A stretch of 64,000 bases of DNA. Source: Bacteroidota bacterium (lineage in GTDB: Bacteria > Bacteroidota > Bacteroidia > Chitinophagales > Chitinophagaceae). A model generated the notes under the pieces. It did no database searches and was not told the DNA's origin. It was given only the letters and a program-made list of their open reading frames with translations. The translations under genes and the position numbers were made by a program. Location of the stretch: assembly GCA_947452555.1 (NCBI GenBank), contig CANGDH010000001.1, positions 62,001 through 126,000 on the forward strand, written 5' to 3'. The first letter of the stretch is position 1; each line of letters begins with the position of its first letter. Of this stretch, positions 43,554 to 53,790 are shown piece after piece.

Positions 43554-44354
43554 TTAATCAATTATACGCTCGGCATTACTCATATTAGTCATGCCATTTT
43601 TTTGTAAAATTTCCTTAGCTAAGTTTAAGTAGTTAACTGTTCCTTTGCTATCTGCATCATATAAAATAACAGGTTTACCTACACTAGGAGCCTCGCTTAA
43701 ACGAGTATTCCTATGAATGATTGTTGAGAATACCATATCATCAAAATGCTTTCTAACTTCACTTACCACTTGATTGCTTAAACGCAAACGGCCATCATAC
43801 ATCGTCATTAAAATACCTTCAATTTGTAATTCCGGATTCAACCTACTTTGAACAATTTTGATGGTGTTTAATAATTTTCCTAAACCTTCTAATGCGAAAA
43901 ATTCACATTGTACGGGAACTATAACACTGTCTGCAGCCACTAATGCATTTACAGTAATTAAACCTAAAGAAGGCAAACAGTCTATAATGATAAAGTCGTA
44001 ATTATCTCTAATAGGAGCTAAAAGCTCTTTTAATACATTTTCTCTATTCGGAAAGTTAACTAGTTCAATTTCGGCTCCAACAAGGTCAATATGGGAAGGG
44101 ATAACGTCTAAATGAGGAATCTCTGTTTTTAGTATAATATCATTTAGAGGAGTCCCATTAATCATTCCATCGTATAAACTAGTTGTGATATTATGTAAAT
44201 CAAAACCGATACCTGTAGTGCTATTTGCTTGAGGATCAGCATCTATAAGTAAGGTTCTGTATTCTAAAACAGCCAAACTTGCCGCAATATTGATTGCAGA
44301 AGTAGTTTTTCCTACCCCTCCTTTTTGATTCGCGATTCCAATAATTCTAGCCAT
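43554..44354 (-). CDS. parA: Chromosome-partitioning ATPase ParA/Soj
   Basis: The 266-residue protein has a deviant Walker A box in [39 protein letters not shown], and the Walker B-like segment [20 protein letters not shown]. It is a small ParA/Soj without an N-terminal DNA-binding domain, so it is the chromosomal type. It forms a segregation pair with the ParB immediately downstream. The replication origin is often near parAB in bacteria, but no origin signature was found in this window. A -7-like element precedes it. Confidence 0.96.
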   Translation of the reverse strand: MARIIGIANQKGGVGKTTSAINIAASLAVLEYRTLLIDADPQANSTTGIGFDLHNITTSLYDGMINGTPLNDIILKTEIPHLDVIPSHIDLVGAEIELVNFPNRENVLKELLAPIRDNYDFIIIDCLPSLGLITVNALVAADSVIVPVQCEFFALEGLGKLLNTIKIVQSRLNPELQIEGILMTMYDGRLRLSNQVVSEVRKHFDDMVFSTIIHRNTRLSEAPSVGKPVILYDADSKGTVNYLNLAKEILQKNGMTNMSNAERIID

Positions 44355-44378
44355 AAAATAGATATCCTTAATTTATGC

Positions 44379-44386
44379 CAAAAATA
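44379..44386 (-). promoter_or_regulatory. Putative -7 promoter element (TATTTTTG) for parA
   Basis: TATTTTTG on the minus strand fits TAnnTTTG and lies 24 bases before the parA ATG. No well-placed -33 TTG was found. Confidence 0.35.
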
Positions 44387-44412
44387 AGGTATAAATGGTA
44401 ACATTTTGGCCC

Positions 44413-44420
44413 TAATTTTG
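44413..44420 (+). promoter_or_regulatory. Putative -7 promoter element (TAATTTTG) for the metallophosphoesterase gene
   Basis: TAATTTTG fits TAnnTTTG and ends 16 bases before the ATG at 44437. Confidence 0.4.
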
Positions 44421-44436
44421 CGCTTTAAACCAAGCT

Positions 44437-45672
44437 ATGAGGAATCCACTTTTTTTAATCATTTTGGTATCTGTACTGATACTAATTGACTTTTATATTT
44501 TTCATGTAATTAGGACTATCCTGCAAGGCGGACCCTCTACCACAAAAACTGCTATTGGAATTGCTTATTGGGCATTATGTGTCATTAGTCTAGGTAGCTT
44601 TCTATTATTCCCTTTTTTAGTAAATCCTTATTTCAAGCAGTATATATTTTCCATAAGTATTGGATGGGTAATTTGCCAGGTGTTGCTGTCATTATTTTTT
44701 GCTATTGATGACATTAGACGTGGTACTTTCTGGACGGTTGGCCAAATAGCTTCTAGCGCGGGTGCCAAATTTATTAGCACAGAGAATGGCATACCACGTT
44801 CTCAGTTTTTGAGTTGGTTAGGTTTGGGCTTGTCTTCTACTTTATTCTTTTCATTACTTTATGGTTTTGGTAATAAATACAATTATAAAGTAGTTCGCAA
44901 GAAATTGGCTTTGAAAGGATTGCCTGAAGCGTTTAAAGGCTTTAAAATTGTACATATAAGTGACATTCATAGCGGAAGTTTAAAGGAGCGAGATTCGGTG
45001 TTGAAAGGAATAAAAATGATTCAAGACCAAAATGCAGACCTGGTTTTATTTACGGGAGATTTAGTAAATGATAGAGCAACAGAAATGCATGAATGGATGG
45101 ATGTTTTTAGTCAAATTAAAGCGCCGCATGGAGTATACAGTACCTTAGGAAATCATGATTATGGAGATTACGTGCAATGGGATACGCCTAATGCTAAAAT
45201 TCAAAACTTAGAAGACCTAAAGAAAGTGCATCATGATTTAGGTTGGCGTTTATTAATGAATGAGAATGTGTCTATTGAAAAAGAGGGTGCGAACATTAGA
45301 TTAGTTGGTATTGAGAACTGGGGAGCCAAAGCTAGATTTCCTAAATATGGAAAAATGGATTTAGCCATGAAAGGGGTTCAGGAGGAAGAAGTTATAATAT
45401 TAATGAGTCATGACCCAAGTCATTGGGAAGCGCAGGTCGTAACCGAGTATCCTCAAATCAATTTAATGCTTTCTGGTCACACCCATGGGATGCAATTTGG
45501 CTTAGAAAATCCTTATTTTAAATGGAGTCCTGTACAATGGGTGTATAAACAGTGGGCAGGTATTTATCAAAAAAAGGATCAGCAAATTTATGTGAATAGA
45601 GGATTTGGATTTTTAGGATATCCAGGCAGGGTAGGAATAATGCCAGAAATTACTTTATTGGAATTGGTATAA
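44437..45672 (+). CDS. Membrane metallophosphoesterase (calcineurin-like)
   Basis: The 411-residue protein has about four N-terminal membrane helices over the first 150 residues, then a calcineurin-type phosphoesterase domain with all metal-binding motifs: KIVHISDIHSGSLKERDS, LVLFTGDLVNDR, YSTLGNHDYGDY, ILMSHDPSHWEAQ and LMLSGHTHGMQFG. Such proteins hydrolyse phosphodiesters, often UDP-linked or lipid-linked ones, at the membrane. The substrate is not deducible. It is divergent from parA and precedes a small barrel-type gene by 47 bases. Confidence 0.92.
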   Translation: MRNPLFLIILVSVLILIDFYIFHVIRTILQGGPSTTKTAIGIAYWALCVISLGSFLLFPFLVNPYFKQYIFSISIGWVICQVLLSLFFAIDDIRRGTFWTVGQIASSAGAKFISTENGIPRSQFLSWLGLGLSSTLFFSLLYGFGNKYNYKVVRKKLALKGLPEAFKGFKIVHISDIHSGSLKERDSVLKGIKMIQDQNADLVLFTGDLVNDRATEMHEWMDVFSQIKAPHGVYSTLGNHDYGDYVQWDTPNAKIQNLEDLKKVHHDLGWRLLMNENVSIEKEGANIRLVGIENWGAKARFPKYGKMDLAMKGVQEEEVIILMSHDPSHWEAQVVTEYPQINLMLSGHTHGMQFGLENPYFKWSPVQWVYKQWAGIYQKKDQQIYVNRGFGFLGYPGRVGIMPEITLLELV

Positions 45673-45719
45673 GTAACATTTTTCAAGTTTTATCGTTTTA
45701 ACCCTCAAAATTAGTTATC

Positions 45720-46310
45720 ATGAAAAAAGTCATTTTTGTTTTACTAGTAATAATTAGTAGTGTACCGGTTTTTGCACAAGACCATTTTACAATTGGCATC
45801 AAGCTAGGTCAAAATTTTTCAAAAGTAAACAACGTTATTGCCGACAAGACAAGTGCATCATATCATGTTGGGGTAGTAACGCAATTTAGTATAACTCCAC
45901 ATTTAAGTATTGCTCCAGAAGTAATTCTATCACAAACTAAATTAGAAGCGGATCCAAGTATTTTAGATGTGGTTGGGTCTAATAATTTACAACCTGCAAC
46001 TTATCATTTGAATTATATCTCTTTCCCAGTATTGCTTCAAATCAAACCCGTTAGTAAATTTGTTATTGAATTGGGGACTCAGTATAGTGTATTAATAAAT
46101 CAGTCTAAAGACGGCAAGGAAATTGCAAGCATGGCTTTTAAATCTGGAGAGTTTGCTTTTGTGTCTGGTGCTAAATTAAATTTAGGAGGTTTATCGTTGT
46201 ATGGCAGATATGTAGTTGGAATGCAGGATATAAATGCAATACAAGACCAGAACAAATGGAAAACAATACAGTGGCAATTAGGGATTAGTATGACCCTATT
46301 TGGTCTGTAG
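45720..46310 (+). CDS. Small outer-membrane beta-barrel protein (PorT/OmpA-like barrel)
   Basis: The 196-residue protein has a signal peptide ending VFAQ (residue 20). It has an eight-stranded barrel pattern typical of the Bacteroidota outer-membrane barrel family: DHFTIGIKLGQNFSKVNNVI, FSITPHLSIAPEVILSQTKL, YISFPVLLQIKPVSKFVIEL, ending QWQLGISMTLFGL. No catalytic motif. Cargo or role is unknown. Confidence 0.82.
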   Translation: MKKVIFVLLVIISSVPVFAQDHFTIGIKLGQNFSKVNNVIADKTSASYHVGVVTQFSITPHLSIAPEVILSQTKLEADPSILDVVGSNNLQPATYHLNYISFPVLLQIKPVSKFVIELGTQYSVLINQSKDGKEIASMAFKSGEFAFVSGAKLNLGGLSLYGRYVVGMQDINAIQDQNKWKTIQWQLGISMTLFGL

Positions 46311-46319
46311 TTTTATATT

Positions 46320-48533
46320 TTATTTAGCCTTAAGTTGTTTTTTCAAACTTATAATATTCAATTTGAGTTTTGCTAGTAATTCATTTTGTTCTAGGATGAA
46401 GCTATTGTTCTCAATACTTCCAATCACCTTGTTCATCTCAGCTTCATTTTCATATACCATTTTCCTAAATGGATTTTTATAATCCTTGGCTCTAGTATAT
46501 AAAATGCTATGGGTAATGTCAGACTTTATTGTAAGGTATCTATCTATATGAACTAATAATGCTGCTGATTTAATACTACTCAATTTGTCTCCAGTAATTA
46601 ATTCAAAACAGGCAAGTGCGTGTGCTGCTTTTTGTTGCTTGTATTTTGAAGATGTTTTTTGATAATAGGCATGTACTTCGTCCCATTCAGTGATCGTGTC
46701 ATCCTTGATTTGACTTAATAAAGTTTGAACTGACTTATTTGGCATTAACTGACCACCCACATTAGTCCAATCCATTTCCTTGGTACTTGGTTTTAATGCT
46801 TGTATGGAAGACAATGTATCTTTACTTTTATTATTTATTAATGATTCAATAATTGTATCCATGCCGTAAACCAAAATCATTTTTTCAAAACTATGGTAGG
46901 CGTCGTATACTTTTATTAATCTAGTTTTTCTTTTGCTATTTTCAAAACCCTCAGCATAAATATCCAAACTATCAATTTCCTTTTTTGTTTTTGTAGCTAG
47001 TAGTTTTTTACCTATTTCAATAAGTACTTTCTCGGTTGTATTTGTCTGCTTCTTGTCTTTTTCAGCATAAGCTTTTGCAACAGCTAATGCCATAATGTCT
47101 AAGGACTTAATCATTTCATTAACTGAATCCGGTGCTAAATAATCAAATTCTATTATTGGAGTCTTGTCAATGCGTCTATCTCTATCAATATATTTCCAAG
47201 CATTTCTTGCTAAAGCATAAAAATTATATAAGAACCAATAGCCTGGCATTACTACTAATTCGTCTTTAATGGTGTCATTGCTAATTAAAGAGAAGGGTAT
47301 TGGTATATTTAATTCATAAGCATAGTCGCCTTTGTTTAACAATGTAAAACTTGAAAAAATAGAATTATGTTTTATACTAACACATAAGCCTGGCCAGAAT
47401 CCACGTCCCATAATTACTTCGCCGTCGGCACTTCTACTATTATGATTTGAACCTAGTGTTGCACCTGCAGCAATATTAGATTGCCCCATCACTAATGCAG
47501 CACATAAAAATGAATTATTATGATGTTGTTCGTGTGCAGGAAATATTAAAGAATTTAAAACCTCGCAACAAGAAATGGTCGCATTGGGTCCTAAAAACGA
47601 ATTGATTAATCTTGCACCATATTTTAACTGTGAATAGTCAGATAAAACAAAACGAACTGCTTTAATACCATAAAATATTCTACAGCCGTATCCGATAATA
47701 CCATTCACTAATTCACAACCTTCTCCAATTTGTGTTTTTGCTTTTGAGTCTGAATTAATTGTTACGTTTTTGATTTTGTTGGCACCTTTTAAATAAGCAT
47801 CAGGTCCAATCCAAACGTCTTTTATAATCTTACAATTTTTAATAACAGTACGGTCACCTATTTTACCATAATACCCTAACTTGTCATCATATTGTTTATC
47901 CGTTAAGGCAATGAATTTTTCTTGTAAAAGGTCGTCCTGCCTATTTCTGGTCCATAAATAGGCATCTCCAGAAGTCATGCCATTAAAAGGTAATACTTTT
48001 CTGCCGGTATTCTCATTGCACAATTCCATCCAAATACGAACAGAGGCTTGTTCTCCTTTTTTAATTATACCATTTCCAAACTTCGAGTGGTTAGTAGTCA
48101 CCAACTCGTTCACGTTGGTAATAATAACTTCATTTCCTATAATATAGTGTGAAAGATAATTTACGTTATGAATGGCAACATGGTTACCAAAGTCACAACT
48201 TATAATTGTCGAATTATATAAGCCCTCCGGCACTACTAAATCGCTAAAGCAAAGGCAGTTATTTTCTAAATTCCCAATTCTATTTAAGCCAAAAAAGGAA
48301 CAATTTTTTACTAATTCAGGGTTAAAAAAATTAGACACCTGTATCTTGTTCCAATCATCACTTGTGTTTCTATTCCTAACTAATATTTCAATCTCTAATG
48401 CGGTTAGACTTCTGTATTTAATTCCGCTGCGATTCTGTTTGTCACGTAAGTAATATTCGTCTTTTCCTTTGGGAGGGTTTTGGATAAATCCATAACCTAA
48501 TTGACTGACAGCTATCTTTTTTATATTATTCAT
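46320..48533 (-). CDS. DUF4954 family protein (left-handed beta-helix type)
   Basis: This 737-residue protein matches the DUF4954 family of Bacteroidota. The first half is a beta-helix with hexapeptide-like turns (IIKDVWIGPDAYLKGANKIK, QIGEGCELVNGIIGYGCRIF, GQSNIAAGATLGSNHNSRSA), resembling sugar-nucleotide acyl- or nucleotidyltransferase helices. The second half is alpha-helical with charged coiled-coil stretches. No signal peptide. A possible role in sugar-phosphate handling is inferred only from the helix resemblance. It ends close to the convergent barrel gene (9-base gap). Confidence 0.8.
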   Translation of the reverse strand: MNNIKKIAVSQLGYGFIQNPPKGKDEYYLRDKQNRSGIKYRSLTALEIEILVRNRNTSDDWNKIQVSNFFNPELVKNCSFFGLNRIGNLENNCLCFSDLVVPEGLYNSTIISCDFGNHVAIHNVNYLSHYIIGNEVIITNVNELVTTNHSKFGNGIIKKGEQASVRIWMELCNENTGRKVLPFNGMTSGDAYLWTRNRQDDLLQEKFIALTDKQYDDKLGYYGKIGDRTVIKNCKIIKDVWIGPDAYLKGANKIKNVTINSDSKAKTQIGEGCELVNGIIGYGCRIFYGIKAVRFVLSDYSQLKYGARLINSFLGPNATISCCEVLNSLIFPAHEQHHNNSFLCAALVMGQSNIAAGATLGSNHNSRSADGEVIMGRGFWPGLCVSIKHNSIFSSFTLLNKGDYAYELNIPIPFSLISNDTIKDELVVMPGYWFLYNFYALARNAWKYIDRDRRIDKTPIIEFDYLAPDSVNEMIKSLDIMALAVAKAYAEKDKKQTNTTEKVLIEIGKKLLATKTKKEIDSLDIYAEGFENSKRKTRLIKVYDAYHSFEKMILVYGMDTIIESLINNKSKDTLSSIQALKPSTKEMDWTNVGGQLMPNKSVQTLLSQIKDDTITEWDEVHAYYQKTSSKYKQQKAAHALACFELITGDKLSSIKSAALLVHIDRYLTIKSDITHSILYTRAKDYKNPFRKMVYENEAEMNKVIGSIENNSFILEQNELLAKLKLNIISLKKQLKAK

Positions 48534-48623
48534 AAAATAGATTCAATTGAATTAAAACTAATAAATATACCTAAATAGGGAGTTCGTTAAAACTTACAAA
48601 GTTTAAGTTAATCAAAAATAATA

Positions 48624-49922
48624 CTACCTGCCCGTTTTAGCGGTAGGAAATCTTCTTTTTTGACCTCCAGGTTGTCCGCCTCTTTGTCCACCAGCTTGAC
48701 CACCTTCTCTTGGCGCTCTTCCTCTTGGTTGGCTTTTTCTTCCCCAGCCCGCATCTTCAGAAGTTTTATTCGCATGAAACTGCTTCATTGGATATGGATG
48801 TTCTTCTACCACTGGAATTTTTTTACCAATTAGTTTTTCAATATCATTTAAGAAAGCTTTCTCTTCGTAGTCGCAAAATGTATAAGCAGTACCTGAAGCA
48901 CCTGCTCTTCCAGTTCTTCCAATACGGTGAACATAAGTTTCAGGGATATTTGGAATCTCAAAATTGACAACATGTGCCAATTCGTCTACGTCAATACCTC
49001 TTGCAGCTATATCTGTAGCAACTAATACTCTTGTTGTTTGTTCTTTAAAATTAGTTAATGCTCTTTGTCTTGCATTCTGAGATTTGTTGCCATGGATTGC
49101 TTCAGCAACAATATTATTTTTAATCAAAAGGTTGACTACTTTGTCAGCACCGTGCTTTGTTCTAGTAAATACTAATACATTTTTGATTTTCTCGTCTTTC
49201 AATAATTCCATCAACAAAGAATTCTTATTAGCCTTGTCCACAAAATAAACGGACTGATCAATAATTTCTACAGTAGAAGATACGGGCGTTACTGTTACGG
49301 AACTTGGATCATGTAAAATAGTACTTGCTAATTTCACGATTTCAGGAGGCATGGTTGCAGAGAAAAATAGGGATTGTCTTTTCTTAGGTAATACAGCTAA
49401 TAATTTTCTTACATCATTTACAAACCCCATGTCTAACATCCTGTCTGCTTCGTCCAGGACAAAGAATTCCACATCTCTTAAACTGATATGTCCTTGGTTC
49501 ATTAAGTCTAGTAAACGGCCAGGAGTGGCAATTACAACGTCTACTCCATTTCTCAATGCAGTAACCTGTGGTCCTTGTCCAACACCACCAAAAATGACAG
49601 TGCAGTTTAAGGCGGTATGACGCCCATATGCATTAAAACTCTCCGCTATCTGAATTGCCAATTCACGTGTTGGAGTAACAATTAATGTTCTAATTTTTTT
49701 TCTTCGTTCAGCTGGCTTGTTCTTTAATAACAACTGTATAATAGGAAGTGTGAATGCTGCTGTTTTACCAGTTCCAGTTTGGGCACAACCCAATAAGTCT
49801 TTACCCTCTAATAATATAGGGATAGACTGCGCTTGTATAGGCGTAGGGGTTGTGTAACCTTCTTCAAATAATGCCAATAAAATGGGTTCTATTAACCCTA
49901 GTTCTTTAAAATTCGTACTCAT
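48624..49922 (-). CDS. DEAD-box RNA helicase (RhlE-like)
   Basis: The 432-residue protein has all DEAD-box motifs: Q-motif with [105 protein letters not shown] and [10 protein letters not shown]. The C-terminal tail is Gly/Arg/Gln-rich, as in RhlE-type helicases that remodel rRNA or mRNA. I take the ATG at 49922, four codons inside the longest frame, which starts with TTG. Confidence 0.94.
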   Translation of the reverse strand: MSTNFKELGLIEPILLALFEEGYTTPTPIQAQSIPILLEGKDLLGCAQTGTGKTAAFTLPIIQLLLKNKPAERRKKIRTLIVTPTRELAIQIAESFNAYGRHTALNCTVIFGGVGQGPQVTALRNGVDVVIATPGRLLDLMNQGHISLRDVEFFVLDEADRMLDMGFVNDVRKLLAVLPKKRQSLFFSATMPPEIVKLASTILHDPSSVTVTPVSSTVEIIDQSVYFVDKANKNSLLMELLKDEKIKNVLVFTRTKHGADKVVNLLIKNNIVAEAIHGNKSQNARQRALTNFKEQTTRVLVATDIAARGIDVDELAHVVNFEIPNIPETYVHRIGRTGRAGASGTAYTFCDYEEKAFLNDIEKLIGKKIPVVEEHPYPMKQFHANKTSEDAGWGRKSQPRGRAPREGGQAGGQRGGQPGGQKRRFPTAKTGR

Positions 49923-49980
49923 AATGGTTTGCAAGGTACACCTTTTATATTTGAGCCATAAAACGGCTGTAAATCAAGGC

Positions 49981-51744
49981 TTATTTCTTGCTTGCAGCCC
50001 AAAGGTCCATTTTAGCTTCCAATACGCTTAAAGGCAAAGACCCGTCTTTCAAAATTGCCGTATGAAACTCAGCCAACTTAAATTTATTGCCTAATTCATT
50101 CTCGTATTTTGTCCTAAGGGCTCTAATTTTCATTGCACCTGTTTTATAACCTAATGCTTGTCCTGGCATACCCATATAACGTTCTATTTCTGCAGTAGCA
50201 CCTTGTTCGCTTATAGCTTCATTGTCCATCATATATTTTATAGCAATTTCTCTGCTCATATTCTTAGTATGTAAAGCAACGTCTACCACTAAACGAATGG
50301 CACGGTGCATCTCGTCCCCTAAAGCACCCATATATTGGTAAGGGTCTTTGTACAATCCTAATTCTTTACCTAATGACTCACAGTATAGTGCCCAACCTTC
50401 AACATAAGCATTATGTCCACCAAATCGACGGAACTTAGGAAGATTCGTATTCTCCTGTGTTAATGAAATTTGGTAATGGTGACCAGGGATTGCTTCATGT
50501 AAGAATAAAGACTCCATTCCAGAAGTAGTATTGAAACTAGTAGCATCTAAAATTGGTACATAAAAAATACCTGGGCGTGATCCGTCTGCAGAACCTTGAT
50601 TGTATTCTGCACTTGCAGATGCTGCTCTAAACGCTTCTGTTTGTCTTATTTCAAATGGCGTTTTAGGCTCACTCTCAAACATTGTTTTCAAATTAGGTTT
50701 CATGCGTTGATGAATGTCTTCAAAAGCAGCAATGACTTCCTTTGGTGTGTGATAAGGCATGAATTGCTTATCCGTTTTCATATATTCAAAAAACGAAGCT
50801 AAGTCACCTTTATAACCAACACTCGTTTTAATGCTATCCATTAATCCCCTTATTCTCGCAACCTCACTTAAACCTGTTTGATAAATTTCTTCGGGAGTTT
50901 TATTAGTAGTGGTTTGTAATTTTACTTGGTAGGCATACATTTCAATGCCTCCAGGAAGGGCAGATAATCCAGAAGCGGTCATTGCTTTAGCTAAGTATTC
51001 GTTTTGTAAAAAATCAGCTAATTTTTTATATGTTGGAGCAATCACTGTTAGAATCATGTTACTATATGCTTTCGTTAATCGATCCTTATCTGTGGTAGAA
51101 AAGCTTGCTGGCATTAATTCGATTGGACCATAGAATAAACTTTTCTTTGGATCTGTCACAACCATTCCATGCATTTGAGGAATCATTTTTACAACTAATG
51201 ATTTAGGTAATACAATTCCAGTAGCCATTCCTTTTTTGAAATTTCCTATGGCAGTGTCTGCCCATACTGAAAATGCTTTTACACGCTTCATCCAATCCTC
51301 ATAATCTTTAACTGTTTTGAAGGGTTGCGCACCTGTGCCCGAACCTAATTGACCAATGGTCAATGGCAATGCAGTCATTTGATTAAATGGCAGGTATTCA
51401 AAATGGTATTTATCACCCTCTAAATTTAGGTCTAATTGATATTTTAGTACATCAAATGAAAGTTGGTCATTCGCAGTTAAGGAGGCACGATCATAATTTT
51501 TCAAACTGTCTAAAAAGCGTGTATTAAATAAAGTCCACTCTTTCAAAAAAGCAACAGATCCGTCGTTTGGAAGTAAGTCATTGTATCTGTTATCTCCTGC
51601 AAAAGTAGCTTGTAATGGACTTAGCTTTAATTGTTCTTGATAGTAATTCTCCAAAAAGGTGGTGAACTTTTGATTGTCTTTACTTGCTTGTTTACAAGCT
51701 CCAAAACCAATCAACAACAAAACTGCAAATACTATTTTTTTCAT
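49981..51744 (-). CDS. DUF885 family protein (putative metallopeptidase-like lipoprotein)
   Basis: The 587-residue protein has a lipoprotein signal (FAVLLLIGFGAC, Cys17) and the DUF885 signature SLFLHEAIPGHHYQISLTQE with its HExxPGHH motif, plus YVEGWALYCESLGKELGLYK. The motif suggests a zinc-dependent hydrolase on the outer-membrane periplasmic face. The start is taken at the ATG at 51742-51744; the frame extends 25 codons upstream but with no lipoprotein signal in that part. It is downstream of glmS in the same direction, with a 77-base gap. Confidence 0.9.
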   Translation of the reverse strand: MKKIVFAVLLLIGFGACKQASKDNQKFTTFLENYYQEQLKLSPLQATFAGDNRYNDLLPNDGSVAFLKEWTLFNTRFLDSLKNYDRASLTANDQLSFDVLKYQLDLNLEGDKYHFEYLPFNQMTALPLTIGQLGSGTGAQPFKTVKDYEDWMKRVKAFSVWADTAIGNFKKGMATGIVLPKSLVVKMIPQMHGMVVTDPKKSLFYGPIELMPASFSTTDKDRLTKAYSNMILTVIAPTYKKLADFLQNEYLAKAMTASGLSALPGGIEMYAYQVKLQTTTNKTPEEIYQTGLSEVARIRGLMDSIKTSVGYKGDLASFFEYMKTDKQFMPYHTPKEVIAAFEDIHQRMKPNLKTMFESEPKTPFEIRQTEAFRAASASAEYNQGSADGSRPGIFYVPILDATSFNTTSGMESLFLHEAIPGHHYQISLTQENTNLPKFRRFGGHNAYVEGWALYCESLGKELGLYKDPYQYMGALGDEMHRAIRLVVDVALHTKNMSREIAIKYMMDNEAISEQGATAEIERYMGMPGQALGYKTGAMKIRALRTKYENELGNKFKLAEFHTAILKDGSLPLSVLEAKMDLWAASKK

Positions 51745-51821
51745 TTTGAAATTATTTGAGATAAATATTTTATTTAGAATTCTTCTATTATTAAAACCAT
51801 CAAGCCAAAATCCGGACATGA

Positions 51822-53660
51822 TTATTCCACCGTTACTGATTTCGCTAAGTTTCTTGGCTTATCAACATCTATTCCTTTTGCAACACCAACATAGTAGCTT
51901 AATAATTGCATTGGGATGACGCTTAATAATGGCGCAATTACTTCGTCAATATCTGGAACGTACATGATATTTTCGGCAAGGGTTGGCAATATGGTATCAC
52001 CTTGTGTTGCCACTGCGATGATCTGTCCTTTTCTTGCTTTAATTTCTTGAATATTAGAAACTACTTTATCGTAATAAAGGTCTCTTGTTGCAACAAAAAC
52101 AACAGGAAGTGTTTCGTCCACTAATGCAATAGGACCATGCTTCATTTCGGCAGCAGGGTAACCTTCAGCATGTATATAAGAGATCTCTTTTAATTTTAAT
52201 GCACCTTCTAGTGCAATTGGAAAATTATAACCTCTTCCTAAGAATAAGAAATCGCTAGCGTCTTTATATTTTTTTGCAATACTTTCAATAACAGAAGTGT
52301 CTGCAATAATTTCTTTTATTTTTTCTGGCACAGCAGCTAATTCATTTATTAAGTGCTCGTATCTTTCTTGTGTAATACTACCTTTTGCATGTGCTATTTT
52401 TAAAGCCATCATACTTAACACGGCCAATTGGCCAGTAAATGCTTTGGTACTTGCTACTCCAATTTCCGGTCCAGCATGCGTGTAAGCACCTGCATGACTT
52501 AATCTAGCAATACTACTTCCAACTACATTTACGATACCAAAAATGAAAGCTCCCTTTTCTTTAGCACTTTCTAATGCTACTAAGGTATCGGCAGTTTCTC
52601 CACTTTGAGAAATTGCAATAATCACGTCACCTGGGTGAATAATAGGATTACGATATCTAAATTCAGAAGCGTATTCAACTTCTACTGGAATACGACATAA
52701 TTCTTCTATTAAATATTCTGCATACAAGCCAGCATGCCAACTAGTACCACATGCAACAATCATGATTCTTGATGCTTTTGTTAAAGCTTCAATATGATTA
52801 TCCACTCCAGCCATGATAATTTGTTTTTGATCGTGTAATAGTCTTCCTCTTAAACAATCAAATATAGTTTCAGGTTGCTCAAATATTTCTTTTAGCATGA
52901 AATGGTCATAACCACCTTTTTCTATTGCTGCTAATTCTAAGTCCAGTTTTTGAATAAAAGGAGTTTGCTTCTCATTTCCTAAATTCTTTAAAATCAACTC
53001 GTCTTTCTTTACGATGGCGATTTCGTAATCATTTACATATACCACTTCCTTTGTGTATTCAATAATAGGAGAGGCGTCACTTGCTAAAAAATGTTCCCCC
53101 TTTCCAATTCCTATTACTAAGGGGCTGCCTTTTCTTGCTGCTATAATTGTTTCAGGATCGTCTTGGTCAATTAATAAAATACAATAAGCGCCTACAATTC
53201 TTTTCAATGCAATTCTTAAGGCTTCTTCTAAGGTACTTTTATTATTGTCCTGAATGTCTTGAATGAAATTCAATAAAACTTCGGTGTCGGTATCACTTTT
53301 AAAAGTATATCCTTTGCTTAATAATTCTTTTTTGATGGGGGCATAGTTCTCAATGATTCCATTATGTAACATAGCAAAACGGCCATTGTTGGATAAATGA
53401 GGATGCGCATTCCTGTCAGAAGGCTCACCGTGAGTAGCCCATCTTGTATGGCCAATACAAATATTTGAATGTAAATTTTTCCCAATTACAGCTTCTTCCA
53501 ATTCAGCCACTTTGCCTTTCTTTTTGTAGACTGACAATTTCCCGTCTTGAATAATAGCAACTCCGGTACTATCATATCCACGATATTCTAAACGTCTTAA
53601 TCCCTTAATTACAACTGGGTATGCTTCTCTATTTCCAATATATCCTACGATTCCGCACAT
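51822..53660 (-). CDS. glmS: Glutamine--fructose-6-phosphate aminotransferase (isomerizing)
   Basis: GlmS makes glucosamine-6-phosphate, the first step towards UDP-GlcNAc for peptidoglycan and LPS. The 612-residue protein starts with the class II amidotransferase N-terminus MCGIVGYIGNREAYPVVIKG (Cys2), has GHTRWATHGEPSDRNAHPHL, and two SIS domains with ACGTSWHAGLYAEYLIEELC, ISQSGETADTLVALESAKEK and SVTVE at the C-terminus. No glmS ribozyme-like structure was recognised upstream. A -7 promoter candidate precedes it. Confidence 0.97.
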   Translation of the reverse strand: MCGIVGYIGNREAYPVVIKGLRRLEYRGYDSTGVAIIQDGKLSVYKKKGKVAELEEAVIGKNLHSNICIGHTRWATHGEPSDRNAHPHLSNNGRFAMLHNGIIENYAPIKKELLSKGYTFKSDTDTEVLLNFIQDIQDNNKSTLEEALRIALKRIVGAYCILLIDQDDPETIIAARKGSPLVIGIGKGEHFLASDASPIIEYTKEVVYVNDYEIAIVKKDELILKNLGNEKQTPFIQKLDLELAAIEKGGYDHFMLKEIFEQPETIFDCLRGRLLHDQKQIIMAGVDNHIEALTKASRIMIVACGTSWHAGLYAEYLIEELCRIPVEVEYASEFRYRNPIIHPGDVIIAISQSGETADTLVALESAKEKGAFIFGIVNVVGSSIARLSHAGAYTHAGPEIGVASTKAFTGQLAVLSMMALKIAHAKGSITQERYEHLINELAAVPEKIKEIIADTSVIESIAKKYKDASDFLFLGRGYNFPIALEGALKLKEISYIHAEGYPAAEMKHGPIALVDETLPVVFVATRDLYYDKVVSNIQEIKARKGQIIAVATQGDTILPTLAENIMYVPDIDEVIAPLLSVIPMQLLSYYVGVAKGIDVDKPRNLAKSVTVE

Positions 53661-53693
53661 AAATAGTTATTTGAGTTAAATCAATAATTTGAA

Positions 53694-53727
53694 CAAAAAT
53701 AAACATTAATATGGTAATGATTGCCAA
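53694..53727 (-). promoter_or_regulatory. Candidate promoter of glmS (TTG and TATTTTTG)
   Basis: On the minus strand a TTG (+ strand CAA at 53725-53727) and TATTTTTG (53694-53701) are spaced by 23 bases, with the -7 part 33 bases before the glmS ATG. The spacing is a little long but within reported variation. Confidence 0.35.
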
Positions 53728-53790
53728 GAATTAGGCAATGTAAATCAAAAATCAGGCAACGCAAATCAAGAATTAGGGTATTAAAGCAAG
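53728..53790. repeat. Three degenerate 21-bp tandem repeats
   Basis: Copies at 53728-53748, 53749-53769 and 53770-53790 share the pattern [GA]AATYAGG..A..SAAATCAA. The first two are about 80% identical, the third weaker. They fill the gap between glmS and mgtE, and the third runs into the mgtE stop. Confidence 0.4.

Noticed and set aside
42050..44436. parS-like site near parA/parB
   Set aside because: No sequence close to the usual TGTTTCACGTGAAACA palindrome was seen in or beside these genes.
51745..51819. N-terminal extension of the DUF885 frame
   Set aside because: Adds 25 residues before a complete lipoprotein signal peptide; the ATG at 51742-51744 is preferred.
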